Source: Ianthella basta
Taxonomy: Eukaryota; Porifera; Demospongiae; Verongiida; Ianthellidae
DNA length: 64,000 bases
Direction of reading: 5' to 3'
Assembly (NCBI GenBank): GCA_964019415.1
Contig: OZ025882.1
Coordinates: 3,640,427-3,704,426 of the forward strand
Shown here in pieces: positions 1-11,352 of this stretch; position 1 is the first letter of the stretch; every line of letters begins with the position of its first letter. The notes below the pieces were generated by a model. The model was not told the DNA's origin, ran no database searches, and saw only the letters and a list, made by a program, of their open reading frames with translations. The position numbers and the translations under genes are program-made.

Positions 1-129
1 GAGATTACTGTGGAGGAAGTGAAGAACTTGAATAGACTGAATGAAGAACTCGCTTGTGTTCTCCGCCTACGAAGCGAGGCTTTTGCATCATTCCAGCATG
101 GCAACTTCACATGTATACAATTGACTGTG
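1..129 (+). CDS. possible 3' part of an exon, unknown gene
   Basis: The frame is open from the first base for 43 codons, is rich in Glu, Leu and Arg (it begins EITVEEVKNLNRLNEELA) and runs into GTGGTAAGC, a good 5' splice-site match, at about 129. The start lies outside the window. The peptide is helix-like but I recognise no domain. A chance open frame is quite possible, because nothing downstream on this strand can be joined to it with confidence. Confidence 0.25.
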
Positions 130-897
130 GTAAGCTATCTGAAGCACTATAATGATGTGTGAGCACAGTGATTTTAGTGGTCCTTGTGAACGTGCTATTG
201 TTGTCATAATAATTATTTGGCATGTTCCAACAATCAAGTTTGCCAGCACTGTCAGCTTTGTTTGTTTCACCTGCCATTAGCTACATCATTGCAAGCTATA
301 CTGAATAAATGAAGCGCAGGCACAGTATATTTAGTTGTACATAGGATGGTATGGTCAATGATTGCATAATATGTTGGAATCCATTAGGTGCCAAGATAGG
401 TTTAGTCATCTGAATGACTAATAAGAGAATTCCACACTAGATTAACGGTGTACCTAAATTCACCCTACCTACTCTTGCTCCCAATTTGTGTAGTGATTGT
501 TTTCATGACTAGGTTCAGCATCTCTTGTATTGCCCATACCAACTGCCAATGTGTTCACCAATCCTAGTGTTCAACAAACTTCCTGTGTTCCCAACATAGA
601 CTCGCTGTGTACAAGGAACTGCTATGCCATACCCTTTGTCCACCCTATGGAGTCCTTCTACTGTGCTGATTAAAATTACTTTACCAAGTTGCACGGGTGC
701 AGCTTGCGTGGAGTCGAGGGTGCCACGAGCCCTTGTATAGGATTAGGATAGATTAACATCACAGTGATATAATATCAATGTATATATACACACTTCGAGG
801 CATAAAATGGCAGCTATGCGGTCGACTTAAAATGCTGTGTTGAAGTGTAAAATTGTCAGTTGCATCGGACAAAAGTTACTGCAAACTTGCTCTAGCC
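130..897. other. no gene seen
   Basis: AT-rich unique-looking sequence with short open frames only. I see no domain, tRNA or clear repeat. Confidence 0.5.
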
Positions 898-1475
898 ATG
901 ACAAATCATCTTTCTAGATATCAGAGGGAACATATCGTTTCTTTATTGGAGGAAGGAAAGAATATAATCGCAAATCGTGACGGCTTTGGAGTCTGAAGGA
1001 AGAACCTCGTGCGCCACGGTTAGAAAGTGGGTGAATCGTGGTCTGCAGGATCGATAAGATTACACCCGAAATGGCTGCTTTTATGAAAATAAAGATGGAA
1101 GAAGATGATGAAATAACATCGGCACAGGCTGATATCAAGGAATCTGCCACTGACATCACCCCACCCACCATAGGAAGATACATTCGGAAGAAGCTAGAGT
1201 GGGTAGCTGTACGGACTAGATTTTGGTCCAATGAATTCGGACCAAAACAAAGTCAAAAGATGTGCTTTTGCAAAAATGTGCCTATACAATAGGGACACCT
1301 TTGAAAATGTTATATGGTCAGACAAAAGCTCAATACAGCTTACACGACACAGCCAAACTATGAGGGTAAAGTCTGGAAAGAAACATGCTCTAAAGCCCCA
1401 AGCCAAGCATGCTCTCAAGGTACGTGTTTGGGCCACAATTTCAAGAAGAGGGGCCACACGCATCTGCATGTTTGA
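898..1475 (+). pseudogene. Tc1/mariner transposase, broken N-terminal two thirds
   Basis: Conceptual translation starts at ATG 898 with MTNHLSRYQREHIVSLLEEG, the Tc1 N-terminal helix-turn-helix. It continues in shifted frames through KITPEMAAFM and KLEWVAVRTRF to the first catalytic segment VIWSDKSSIQLTRHSQTMRV and then VRVWATISRRGATRICMFD, characteristic Tc1 DDE stretches (the usual WSDES reads WSDKS). At least three frame changes and a stop near 990 break it, and the C-terminal third (the second Asp and the final Glu) is missing after about 1475. A full transposase would be about 340 residues. No terminal inverted repeats were found, so this is an old, truncated insertion without function. 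Confidence 0.8.
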
Positions 1476-2495
1476 CCTAATGCCACTCATTGAAAGACCG
1501 TTGTCATGTATTCCTCCTCTTCCAAACCTGGCTCACATGTCCCAATTGCCCTACCTTACATTACTTGATCACACCAAACTTCAACATATCAGGGAGGTTG
1601 GGTATGAAAATGAAATCTCTGTCAGTGTCTTCTCATTGTAGATATCAATAGTCTATTTTCTGTGATACTGTAGAGGTCCAGCAACGCTAGACCTCAAACG
1701 TGGACTGTATACTCAACATCAATCCCTCCTGGCTTCACTTGTTGAACAATCTTCCGCCCCCTTGAGTGACCCCTCCCCCCCAGAACACCTCACCCTACCT
1801 CCCATTTATTTACTATCACTCCCTTTGCTCATAATTAGATGCACCCATTACGTCATTACATCACCCTACATTACACAACTTCCCGCCAAACATTTGACCC
1901 CTGATTTAATGTTGTGCTCCATAAGTTTTGTATTACAGCTGATGAAGATCCACGGATTGAAATGTTCTGTACCACTTGAAGTTAATACTGTACTTGAAGC
2001 TCACAAATTTCCTTTGCATCTATTTTTTGTCTTTGTGAGCGTTGTAGTCAGCCAGAAAAAGAAGGTTCATGATGAGTTTCTGCTGCTGTCTATACATGTG
2101 AAAATGGCAGTCAAATGAATTCACGTCTGGTCTCTTGTCAGCAGTTTACAGCTCACCAAATGTTCTAGAAGGACTATGCTGGCTACGAATGGAACTTATG
2201 TGTTTTGGATAAGCAGCTGGTATGTTAAATCGCTTAGGAACAAAGAGAGTGAGGTAATTAGGGAGATGGAGTGCAACAATCTGAACAGTCATTCTCAGCC
2301 TCAGTGAGATAATAAAAGATGAGAGACATTGGCGCAGCAGTAATTGATGAATCTAAAATATATATGGTGGAGTGGCAGAAAAGAGAGTGGTAGGTGGTAG
2401 GTATAATCATGTCAGAATGTTGGGTGATTGGGTGTTAAGGCAGAGGTGCATGAGCAAGAGGTGTATTATGATCAAATTGAAAATTAAGGGATCTA
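1476..2495. other. no gene seen
   Basis: Short open frames only. It contains a degenerate hammerhead-like motif (listed separately) and purine-rich sequence near 2210-2450 that may be the 5' part of the LINE fragment that follows. Confidence 0.4.
1939..1967 (+). ncRNA. degenerate hammerhead-like motif
   Basis: CTGATGA at 1939-1945 is followed after 13 bases by GAAA at 1959-1962 and a UUC triplet ending at 1967. The intervening bases can pair only imperfectly (ATCC with GGAT). The upstream bases (gttttgta...) match those before the similar motif at 12428, which suggests one dispersed family. Stem III is not convincing, so this is at best a dead relic. Confidence 0.2.
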
Positions 2496-2826
2496 GTGTG
2501 GATAATGTTCATATAGGTGTATGCTCTGTCTGATGATACTAAGGAAGGGGGCAAACACCCTAGAGGTGATAAGCTGGTTGTGACGGGTGATTTCAATGCC
2601 GTGTAGGTAAGATTGTCCAAGTGTGGTAAGGAATAAATGGGAAGCACAGAGAAGATGTAGAATATGACAGTGGAAGAAGGCTGCTCACAGTTAGTGCTGA
2701 ATACGAGATGCAAGTTTTGAATAACCTTTTCCACCACATGCAGATTCACAAGTTCACATGGAAGATAGAGGACAACAGGCCATCATAGACTACATTTTAA
2801 AAAGTGATGTAAGGAGGAAGGTAGGG
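2496..2826 (+). pseudogene. LINE apurinic-type endonuclease fragment
   Basis: The translated segments show the order of a non-LTR retrotransposon endonuclease. KLVVTGDFNA near 2570-2600 contains the GDFN motif that carries a catalytic Asp and Asn. About 40 codons later comes GRRLLTVSAEYEMQVLNNLF, then HKFTW, and a frame change leading to IDYILKSDV near 2787-2815. Several stops and frame shifts interrupt it and no reverse transcriptase follows. The clade is not assigned; the element at 22.8-23.3 kb could be the other end of the same family but that is inference. Confidence 0.6.
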
Positions 2827-2904
2827 TACGGCATCCATTTTCGGATGCCATCTGTAAACGGACGCTCGAACTTAGCCAAGTAGGACTCGTTTCTTTCGAT
2901 TGTT

Positions 2905-4380
2905 GGTACATGTGTGGAGCAGAAGGGTGGAATGCTGTACACCGCGCAAGGCTCAGATACGCTGCTTCTCCCAGGGGTTAGAGTTTCTCATTGGCTGTGC
3001 CACAATCAGCTATGCAAAATTAATCACAGATTTTTGGCTATTGCACAGCAGATTGTTGGTATGCGCAAACCAGGTGTGGAAATTACAAAGGGGTGGTGAG
3101 ATTCTTTTTGGCATAGGCATCCAGAAATATTCCTTCATCATGCTGAGCCACTGTCTTACGCCAGAGCTGCTACCAACAATCCCAATGTAATTGAGAAATA
3201 CTTTGAGTTGTTGCCAGAAACCATTGAGACAAATGGGTTGTCAAATATTCAACTGTGACAAGACAGGTATGCCACTGGTCCGTAAACCCCCAAAGGTGGT
3301 ATCACATGTCAGCCAGAAGCATCCATATGCTGCAATGTCAACAGACAAATCTCAAATCACTGTTTTGGCTTAAGTCAGCGGCTATACCATCCCTCCCATG
3401 GATGTTTCTAATAGAAACACGTACTAGCCGAAATGACAGTTGATGAGGTACTAGTCACCTTCTATGGGCTGTCAGACAGTGGCTGGATGCACGCAGTGCT
3501 CTTCAAACAATGGTTCATATACCACTTTCTTGTGTTCCTTTGTCCAATCACTTTTACTCCTCCTTGATGGCCACGTACACACTACAATCCCACATTCCTG
3601 AAAATGGCTGCAGAAGAGGGCATTGTTGTATTTTGTCTGCTGCCACCACGGCCGCTCGACAATGGTGTGTTTGCATCCTTAAAGGGTCAGTGGAGACTTG
3701 AGTGTTAGCGCTTCTATGCCCAAAATCCAGGCAAAGTCTTAAATCGGCACAACTTTATGCAGGTCTTTCACAAAGCCTGGGTACAGGGTATGACCATTGC
3801 AAATGTCACGTCATGCTTTCTTGCTGCGGGAGTTTACCCTGTTGATATATCAGCAGCCATGTCACAACTTGACACAAGCAATAGCCCCTCCTGCAACACA
3901 GGTATGCCATATATGTGCCCTTCTGTACCCCTAGCAAAGGCACTACACAACCCACACCAGCACCTACTCATTCAGCTCAGACTATTTTGTTTTCCCCTGG
4001 TGAGGTGGAAGGCTTCCAGGAACAACTCAGGGAAGATAAAGAGTCATGGTATGTACTTTGGCTGGAAACGTTCTACCCCACAAACCATAAGTCTAGCTCC
4101 ACATCACGGGAGTGTTAGCTACTATCTTGCAATGTCCAGCACCACCTGTGCAGAGGAAGGTACACACTCAGCTACAAGGCGCCCGTGTCCTTTCCTGCGA
4201 GCTGTGCATCAAACAGCTGGAGGAGAAGGAGACGAGAAAGAAGGAGAAGCAGGAAGAAAAGGAAAGGAGAAAGGCAGAGTGTGAGCAAAAATGACAAGAG
4301 AAGGAGGAAGCAAATAAGGTGAAGAAAACAGCAAAGAACAAAGGTACAGCACAGTCCAGTAAAACTTGCAATGCATAAAA
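2905..4380 (+). pseudogene. pogo-like (DDE_1) transposase, decayed
   Basis: In changing frames the sequence gives RKPGVEITKGWWDSFWHRHP, an N-terminal DNA-binding segment; then NVIEKYFELLPETIETNGL; NCDKTGMPLVRKPPKVV (the first DDE segment, usually NxDETG, here DKTG); DKSQITVLA; a LLLLDGH segment near 3555; the DKGVFASLK-equivalent near 3670; QVFHKAWVQGMTIANVTSCF near 3757-3815; and a Lys/Glu-rich tail near 4200-4370. This is the normal order of a pogo/jerky-type transposase of 500-600 residues. Stops and frame shifts occur every few hundred bases, so it cannot be functional. The extreme N-terminus is not visible. Confidence 0.8.
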
Positions 4381-4439
4381 TGCAATGCCATCTCACCATC
4401 ATGTAATTCTGCTTTTCATACAGAAACAAGTCAGACTGT

Positions 4440-4585
4440 GTCAGCAGGCCAAATGGCCAACTCCTACTACATTCACCTGCATTCAGTTGTTGAATAATCT
4501 GCTACGTATTGCCCACAAACTATTCGCCTACATTGAACAACATAGCAATGAGCCTCTTCTTCTACATTATCTACATTCACCTTGG
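4440..4585 (+). repeat. dispersed repeat, copy 1 (second copy at 12440-12570)
   Basis: About 110 bases around ttgaataatctgc, gaacaacatagcaatgagcc and ctacattat match 12460-12570 with roughly one mismatch in six. The 12.4-kb copy follows a hammerhead-like motif of Penelope type, so both may derive from a Penelope-like end. This copy lacks the motif. Confidence 0.5.
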
Positions 4586-5160
4586 CAGAGGTGCACAGGT
4601 ACAAACGGCAACAGGATGAAGTCTATGATTTACCAGATCCCCAGTATCAGCTGTGGCTGGAGAGTGTTGGTGGTGGGCTTGCAACAGTGGCAACAGGTCA
4701 TGGCGACTCAGCCAACTCCAACTGCCGGAGAACAGAGTGTGATCACCCAAAGGCCAGCAGATTGCGTGTGACCAGTGCTCGAGCTGGTACCATTGTCTCT
4801 GTGTTAGAGAACGTCACAAGAAGGCAGAAACAGTTGATTTTACGTGCTATTCCTGCATACACCACTTGTAGACTGCACACAACACATTTCTGACTTCCTC
4901 TAGCGTGCTAGAGTGGACAAGAAGCTGCACCAAAACTATTCTCTGAACCACTTGCTGTCTCCTGAATGCCAAAAGCCTTCTTCTATGACAGCCGATCATA
5001 GAACACAGATGATTAAGCTGGAGCAAAACTGCAAGAAACCTGATGCATTGGCAAAACAAGAATGTCTGCGGCAACATGCTCAATAGCTGGCTAGAAGAGA
5101 GCTTCACACCACACTGCAACAGTTATTCTGTATATTCATAATATTATGAATATCATTATT
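4586..5160. other. unassigned sequence with one 103-codon open frame
   Basis: A plus-strand frame at 4582-4893 begins MAEVHRYKRQQDEVYDLPD and includes VLENVTRRQKQLILRAIPAY. I do not recognise it. It lies directly downstream of the pogo remnant and is followed by stops in all frames, so it may be transposon debris. Confidence 0.3.
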
Positions 5161-5175
5161 CTTGTCTAACACCCA

Positions 5176-5214
5176 GGCCAGGTTCAGTTAACACTTTTCA
5201 GTGTAAACCTGGCC
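5176..5214. repeat. inverted repeat (hairpin)
   Basis: GGCCAGGTT (5176-5184) is the exact reverse complement of AACCTGGCC (5206-5214), with ACACT/AGTGT pairing inside. Wording such as gtgtaaac...gggt nearby recalls the ends of the short DNA element at 53.4-54.0 kb. It may be one end of a small DNA transposon; the other end was not found. Confidence 0.45.
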
Positions 5215-5279
5215 AACAAAAAACTGTTCCAACTGTTCCAACTGACCCAAACTAGACCAGTCAGTGTAAACGGGGTATA

Positions 5280-7260
5280 AGTTTCAATTACAGTTAATGG
5301 TTTAGGAGCATGGTTGCAGTTACAGTTTATGATTTGGGAGCATTAACCTGTGCACTCTGCTTTAGGTGCCTGAAGGGATCACAGTTCACAGCTTGATGCT
5401 AATGCTGTTTCAAGAAACAAGCCATTTGGAAACATCTAAAAAGGTTTGAGCTCTTTGGGCATGTCCACACTGAGTCTGCTTTGAATTTTTTGCAGGTAAA
5501 TTGGTTTTGTCTCTACAAGCTGAGTTACTACTCATAGGCGTAGCACCCGGTCCGGCCGGTCCGGCCACAGCTGGAATGCCGCTCATTTGCGCATTGAGGA
5601 AGTAGAGTATCAGCAAGAAAGCACACAACAACAGACTGTGAACAGTGATGGCCCTAGCTTGTGCGCGGTGAATGGACGATTGTAAACGATTGTTAGGTTT
5701 CATATTCTTCTTCTTACTTGTGCACACATAACTCCCGTATGGAAACAGTATGTAGTTCAAGCATCAAACCACAATGCTTACACAGTGCAGGTGCCTTTTG
5801 CAGGTTGTGGTAAGCCAGATGATTTTTAGGGGCTGCCGAAGGCAGATCCTAATTGTTTTCATATTGCAGTTTTGTTGTATGGCTTCATGTTATGCTTCCA
5901 GTGTTATGTACTTGTTATTGAAACCTCATCAGCTAAGAGCCCAAGGCTATAAGTGATATGAATTTGACCTGCGCGATATTATCCATGTCGCACAGTTCAA
6001 ATTTGCATATGGCACAAGTCAATGGAAAAGCTGTGTCAACGATATCTAGCCATAACACAGGTCATCAAAGATAGCTGCAGTTGTCCATGAAAGTCATGTA
6101 ATGCCATATGTTGCAAAATTTTTGCAACCAATAATGTTTGCGATTTTTCGCAAATGAAGCATAGTTGTATCTGTTTCTAACTCTAATATTTATGAACATA
6201 ATAATAGGTATGCTATAATAATGATAATATGTACTATAGCATCATAGGAAGATGGTGTACTAGCGAATGTCGACAGATGCACTTGTTTGTTCAAATTCAG
6301 AAGCTACCACTCCCAATATTGGTCATAGAAACTTTTAATTGTCAATGTAATATAGTTTCCATTTTAAAATATTATTCACTAATATTTCTGAATCCCTATT
6401 GTAAAGGTGATTCACAAGCATTTTTGGTTGCAAAAAAAATCAATATACAGTGCATGTCAGCAAGTCAGAGAGAATAGAAAAAATTGGAAAGGACATCCAG
6501 TAGGCAAACATGGAAAGGGCTTGTAGCAGATGCATTGAAACAAGGGCAAATGAGCACATGCACACTTGCAATATTGTAGCCTCATTACTTGGCTGTTTTG
6601 CTTTAATTGGGGACCCACACTAATGAACACAGACAGCCTGGGAACAAGAATAGCTATAACGCTAAAGTAGGAACACTGCGACCCTGTACTGTTTCTGTGC
6701 TTCAACTGATGGAACGTCTGCTGTAGCCATCTCCAAACCTTCACGCTTTCCAAATAGTCTTGCGGAAGAGCTTCCCGTTGCCAGTGTGTTTGCACCTTCC
6801 TTGAGCCAGTGAAGCTGAAAACCTCTCTTCGGCTGAAGACGATGACCACTCAAGGTCAGTCGTTGGATGCATTCCAATAAATTGTCCGTAAGCTTCCACA
6901 AGTGTTCCTTCAGTCAGTACGTGCTGAGTGTTGCTATTCTCTTCCTATATAGCAGCTTGTCAGATATTACAGCAGGAACATTGGAACTCTTGCCGAAGAC
7001 ATACAACACAAACAAAGAACCTCGACTCAAAAGAACTCAAGTGTGTATTCGTCCATAGCTAAACTGCTAACCAGGCAAAGCAGCTCTTATTTAACTGATG
7101 CATGAGGTTGGCATAGGGTATAAAGTTGTAGACCTGTTAGTGTGCGATACGGTGCATATGCAGCACTTGCCCTTGGGTGCTTTCTGCCCTCAAGTGTATA
7201 TGCACTGTATTGCTCACTAAGAGGTCTATAACTACTACATAACATGGAAAGATGCAGTTG
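5280..7260. other. no gene seen
   Basis: About 2 kb of AT-rich sequence with open frames of at most 130 codons on either strand, none with recognisable motifs. Near 5547-5575 is a short GC-rich ccggtccggccggtccggcc stretch. Confidence 0.45.
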
Positions 7261-7269
7261 CATAACTGT

Positions 7270-7987
7270 GATTATCAGACAGCATGGTAGTTCTGTCTCT
7301 GTAGGGATGGCAGTGGTTGTTTGTATGCTGTAATACAAACGAAAAGTCACGCTACTCCTGAACAGGCCCGAAAACTGACAAACGAAGCTTACCATGAGGA
7401 AGCGGGGACTGAACAGTGAACATAGCTAACCTTACTTCACAGCAAAGGTGCACCTACATGTAGAGAGTGCTCTCAGGTTTTCCCACATTTCGTCGTCTTC
7501 TTATTCTTATTCTTCGTATTCTTCTTATTCTTTGACAGCTGTAGCGCACGTACCAAAGGGTCCATGAAAATACTTCTTGCACCATATTGCATCGATTTTT
7601 GTTGGCTGTATTCCTTTGTAGGTTAGAAGGTGGCGTAGGTTAATGTGGAAGACAGCGCTTGCCATGACTCCCGCTGTATTGCTTGGCCAAGCGGGACTGA
7701 CGCCACTTTCAATTTAGGTAATTTAACCAGATGAAACCGGTGTGACTGGTGCCATTGCGAGCAGCTGCGTACAGCTTCCGGAGGCTCCTTCCTCCATTGT
7801 TTTGCTCCACAGTGGAATTCCTCGCCTTAGTGTGGCATTTGGCTTGTGGAATGAATTATTTACAATGTCAATACAATTTCTCAAATGCAAATTGCAGCTA
7901 GCTCTATCATGAGCTACACAAGGAAGTTAAAATAGCTATAGCTAATTATTGTGCATCATAGCTCATGCTCCATAAACAGTGCAGAAA
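7270..7987 (+). repeat. dispersed repeat family L, copy 1
   Basis: Landmarks in this order recur at 14225-15030 and 17600-18345: a GTTTGTATG..GTAAT..CAAAC block, a T/C-rich run (ttcttcttattcttt), a cagcagtagcgcac-like block, 'ggctgtattcctttgtaggt', 'gccattttaagatg' in copies 2 and 3, and then 'gcagaaacta'. All copies have the same orientation. No coding capacity is seen. It leads directly into the foldback at 7988-8229, which is probably its 3' end. Confidence 0.55.
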
Positions 7988-8229
7988 CTAGACATAATAA
8001 AAATTTTCTACAAAAATTGTAAGGATGTAGGGATAACATGAAAAGGACAGAAACATGTAAAGGCTGTTACACAGTGGAGCATTAACCATTGTCCCTACAT
8101 TCAAGGGTGTAGGAATATACGGTACAACATTCTTGCATGTAGGGACCATGTCTAATGCTCCACTGTGTAACAGCCTTTACTTGTTCCTGCATCCTTACAA
8201 TTTTTGTAGAAATTTTTTATTACGTCTAG
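7988..8229. mobile_element. foldback element (MITE-like)
   Basis: The left arm from ctagacataataaaaatttt (7988) pairs with the right arm ending in aaattttttattacgtctag (8229). The arms are about 110 bp and share the blocks 'tgttacacagtggagcatta' and 'tccttacaatttttgtaga' in opposite orientation. The unpaired centre is short. A decayed relative follows repeat L copy 3 (18160-18345). Confidence 0.7.
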
Positions 8230-8924
8230 TATAATATAGTAGGTATTGGTGGATATATAGAGTATGAAAATTTATATTGTCAGCCTCTGTATTTGGCTCT
8301 CTCATCCAGAAAAGGACTTTGAAACCGGGCTTCCAAAAGTTGCTCTAAGCAGAGTATAAGAGAGGTTTAGCATAGTATGAAACACTACAATATCCACTAA
8401 GTCATTGGGCAATCAAGACATTATAGTAAAGCACTTCCATGTTTTCTGATAGGATGGATGTTTTTGTTGACTTTAAATTTAAAGGGCATAACTTTCACTG
8501 TGTTCAGTGTCGGCAAGCATCCCAGGCACTTTTTCGCCAGTGTCTGTGCTTTCTACATAGCCAGCGAGCGTCACAGAGCATATGTACACATGTTGTAATG
8601 TCAAGCTAGTATCCAGCTCTGTCAGCACGAGAGTGCCTTCTTCTTCAGAGGTTCCTCTAGCTTCTACAGCAGGTGTTCTTAAGGATGCGTACAGCTTTGC
8701 CTGTATGTTTCAGCAACGCAGACGACATCCTCCTGCTTTGTGACTTCATCGAACATGAGCAGGCCTGCTTGTATAATGTCACCTGCTTGGTGAAAGTCGC
8801 CACCAGTCTGGCTGTTTCTTGCATTCGACTACAAAGGGGCGATGTCTTATTCCAGCTCATTGTATTCCTGCTTTGGCAAATTTTCACTCAGTACTTGCAT
8901 TCCATCACCACCATTTTATCACAA
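8230..8924. other. no recognisable gene
   Basis: Open frames on both strands around 8657-8930 carry no motif I can name. They abut the left inverted repeat of the Tigger-like element and could be flanking host sequence. Confidence 0.35.
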
Positions 8925-9781
8925 CAGTGAAACCTCTGTAATCTGCCCCCCATACACCACTAAGCCCAGCAATCCGTTCAATTTTCCAAAGAACAAATTA
9001 GTATGTGTACTTTCAGTATTTGTGTTATCCGCCATTCGCCATGTTATTCAACCACAAAGAATACACTGTTTGCATGTAATTTGACCCTGGAAGTGCACCA
9101 ATATAACATTTCAAAGTGAAGATGGCCACCTGAGTAAGAACTGATATCAGCATTACATGAGAAAAGAAGTGTCAGTACAAAGACAATCCTGAAGCAACTC
9201 AAGGTGATATATCCACAGTATTCCAGAAAAACTGGAAGATACAATTGCAAGGGAAACGTTGGGAGATATTTAGAAAAGGAAAACTGACTGGGATGCTACT
9301 GACACCAGCTGAAGAGACAAAGCAGGCAAAGAAGCCAAAATTTTGTAGAGCTTGAGCACAACTTAGGATTATGGTTTGCCACAATGGAAGCAAAGACAGC
9401 AACCATCGCCGATGCCATTTTGGTAGCTAAATTGAAGGATTTTGCTAGCCGCTTGGGTTATCCTGACAGTGATTTCAAGTGCTCAAACAGGTGGCTCAGA
9501 TACGTCAAGCAAAGAAAAGGAATGGCTTGCTGAAAGCTACATGGTGAGGCCTCATTAGGTGACCATGTGGCAGTCCAAGCTGGCAGAGATGACCTAAAGT
9601 CTTTGCTGTCAGAGTACAGGCTCTGCGACGTCTACAATGTAGGCAATGTGTTTCTTACCAGTAACAATGGTTATTAACATCACTTTGGCATGCTTATTAT
9701 TATAGCTCGTTAATCTGCCAACCTCACTAATCTGCCACAAATTTGAAACTCCCAATTGTGGCTGATTATAGGGGTTCACTG
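8925..9781 (+). mobile_element. Tigger/pogo-like element, internally deleted
   Basis: The left end CAGTGAAACCTCTGTAATC (8925 onward) matches the reverse complement of the right end (CAGTGAACCCCTATAATC, ending 9781); both are Tigger-type termini, and the right end is followed by TA. Inside, in shifted frames, is the N-terminal DNA-binding half of the transposase: ETLGDI, LWFATMEAKTATIADAILVA, KLKDFASRLGY, and AGRDDLKSLLSEYRLCDVYN just before where the first catalytic Asp should be. The whole DDE domain is absent, so this is a non-autonomous deletion derivative. Confidence 0.7.
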
Positions 9782-10490
9782 TACTAACATTTGACCAAAT
9801 TGTCCAATGCCAAATGTGCAGAAGTTTAGTGGAGCCTGTAACAGATTTGCCCTTTTGGTGACTTCACAGAAATGATGCAAGACCCGCACAAATAGTCGGT
9901 GTTGCCACTAACATCATGTGCCTTACCTGCCAATGTCCTTTGGCTGTAGCTAGACGTGCAGTATGCACTCCACAAAATACATGAACCAGGGACAGCTAGA
10001 AAATGTGTTGCAGAAAACAACAGGCATCCAGGGATGGTGCAGTGGCTCCAAAAATACACTGGTGGAAGAAATGCAGAAACAAGGAGGCAGGAGCAGTGAC
10101 TCATTGTCATTTCATGGAATTGACTTGAAAGAAATTCCTTTTGCTTTCACAACAATCCCTACATCTGTTGACATCTCAGTTTGCTTCATCATCTTAGATC
10201 TTGCCAGATGTTGGGATTATTGCAAAAGTGGTAGGAATTTCTTGTAAGAGTACTGCATGATTGTATTCCAGGCAGTTTCATGCGCAAATGTTGGGTGTTT
10301 TGATAAGACACTCCCTTAAAGCTTTGCCTTTGTTCATTAATACCACCGAAGAATGAGGCTGCCTTGGTACTTGTATAATGTTCCTGGCAATGAGTGCCCA
10401 AAGAAAGTATGCACAGCGATTTATTCTCTCTGACCTCCACTTCAAAGTCTTCTAGGATGCATAAGGCATAAGTCATGAGGCGAATCCTAT
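9782..10490. other. no gene seen
   Basis: Overlapping open frames on both strands (94-95 codons) have no recognisable motif. No RNA gene is seen. Confidence 0.4.
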
Positions 10491-10540
10491 ATATTTTTTA
10501 CACTAACATGTTATGTTTACGTGACATCTCAATGAAACCT
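10491..10540 (+). repeat. 50-bp direct repeat, left copy
   Basis: Begins atattttttacactaacat and ends aatgaaacct. It is identical to 10963-11012 at 49 of 50 positions, and the copies are 472 bp apart. Confidence 0.8.
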
Positions 10541-10962
10541 CGTGAAAATAGCTGCCAATTGTTGCAATATGGTTAGCAGCAGGAATTGTAAACGTGGAAG
10601 ACTCATGCTGTTTCTTGAGGATTCATGATAAGCAATGTTATTATTAATTCCGTGCCCTGCCTGGTTGAACCTCCCATGGCCACTGACAGACAGATGACTC
10701 GTACTGCTATGAAATGGAAGTGGTTTATGTTTTCAGAGGCTTTGGTGGTGCACCAAGTGGATCCAACTTTACTATCCTGTCACAGCAGCAGAGAGAAGCT
10801 AGCTCCACTGCCCTCCTTTAGGCATCATAGGATGAATATTGCACCATTGCTAGTGGTAGCTAGCAATGAGGGGTCATATATCAAACTGAAAGTGAAGGAT
10901 GCTCCTGGGATCTGCTGTGTGTAGGCCTGGTCAGTGTACGATACTCAGTATACTCACGATAC

Positions 10963-11012
10963 ATATTTTTTACACTAACATGTGATGTTTACGTGACATC
11001 TCAATGAAACCT
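10963..11012 (+). repeat. 50-bp direct repeat, right copy
   Basis: Partner of 10491-10540; the only difference is T to G after 'aacatgt'. The enclosed 422 bp contains a 99-codon open frame (10625-10924) without recognised motifs. The pair could be short terminal direct repeats of an insertion or a local duplication. Confidence 0.8.
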
Positions 11013-11133
11013 TAACCGTACTCAGTTGTTGTTTTGGAGCCATGCAAACTGTATCTGATGGCCATGTGCTGACCCAGCCTGGTCTGTACAGATTGGCTTC
11101 TTTGTATGATACTCCTGTACCATACAGGTTGCA

Positions 11134-11190
11134 CCTTGCCAGCCTAGCATCTGGTGCACCTCCTTTGCACCAGATGCTAACCAGGCAAGG
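11134..11190. repeat. 57-nt hairpin
   Basis: CCTTGCC (11134-11140) pairs with GGCAAGG (11184-11190). After a 5 x 5 internal mismatch, AGCATCTGGTGCA (11146-11158) pairs perfectly with 11166-11178, leaving a 7-base loop. There are 20 pairs in total. It may be a small foldback element or a structured RNA; no flanking duplication was found. Confidence 0.7.
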
Positions 11191-11203
11191 AGCAGCTTGG
11201 TAG

Positions 11204-11352
11204 TGTAAGTACTAGTTACTACTGAGTGGTAGTGTAAGTACTAGTTACAGCTGAGCTTCTAGGGTGTAACATGTTTACTGACCTCAACCCGAGAGTGAGG
11301 TCAGAAAATGCATTACACCCTATAGAATCTCAGTAGTAACTAGTTTATCACC
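11204..11352. mobile_element. foldback element
   Basis: The left part (aagtactagttac...agggtgtaac, 11208-11270) is the reverse complement, with a few changes, of 11310-11349 (cattacaccc...gtaactagt). The loop holds a second hairpin, CTGACCTCA/TGAGGTCAG. The left arm is itself partly duplicated (11204-11226 and 11232-11252). Confidence 0.65.

Noticed and set aside
4172..4429. Leu/Phe-rich minus-strand frames resembling membrane proteins
   Set aside because: They are the antisense of the Lys/Glu-rich tail of the pogo transposase.
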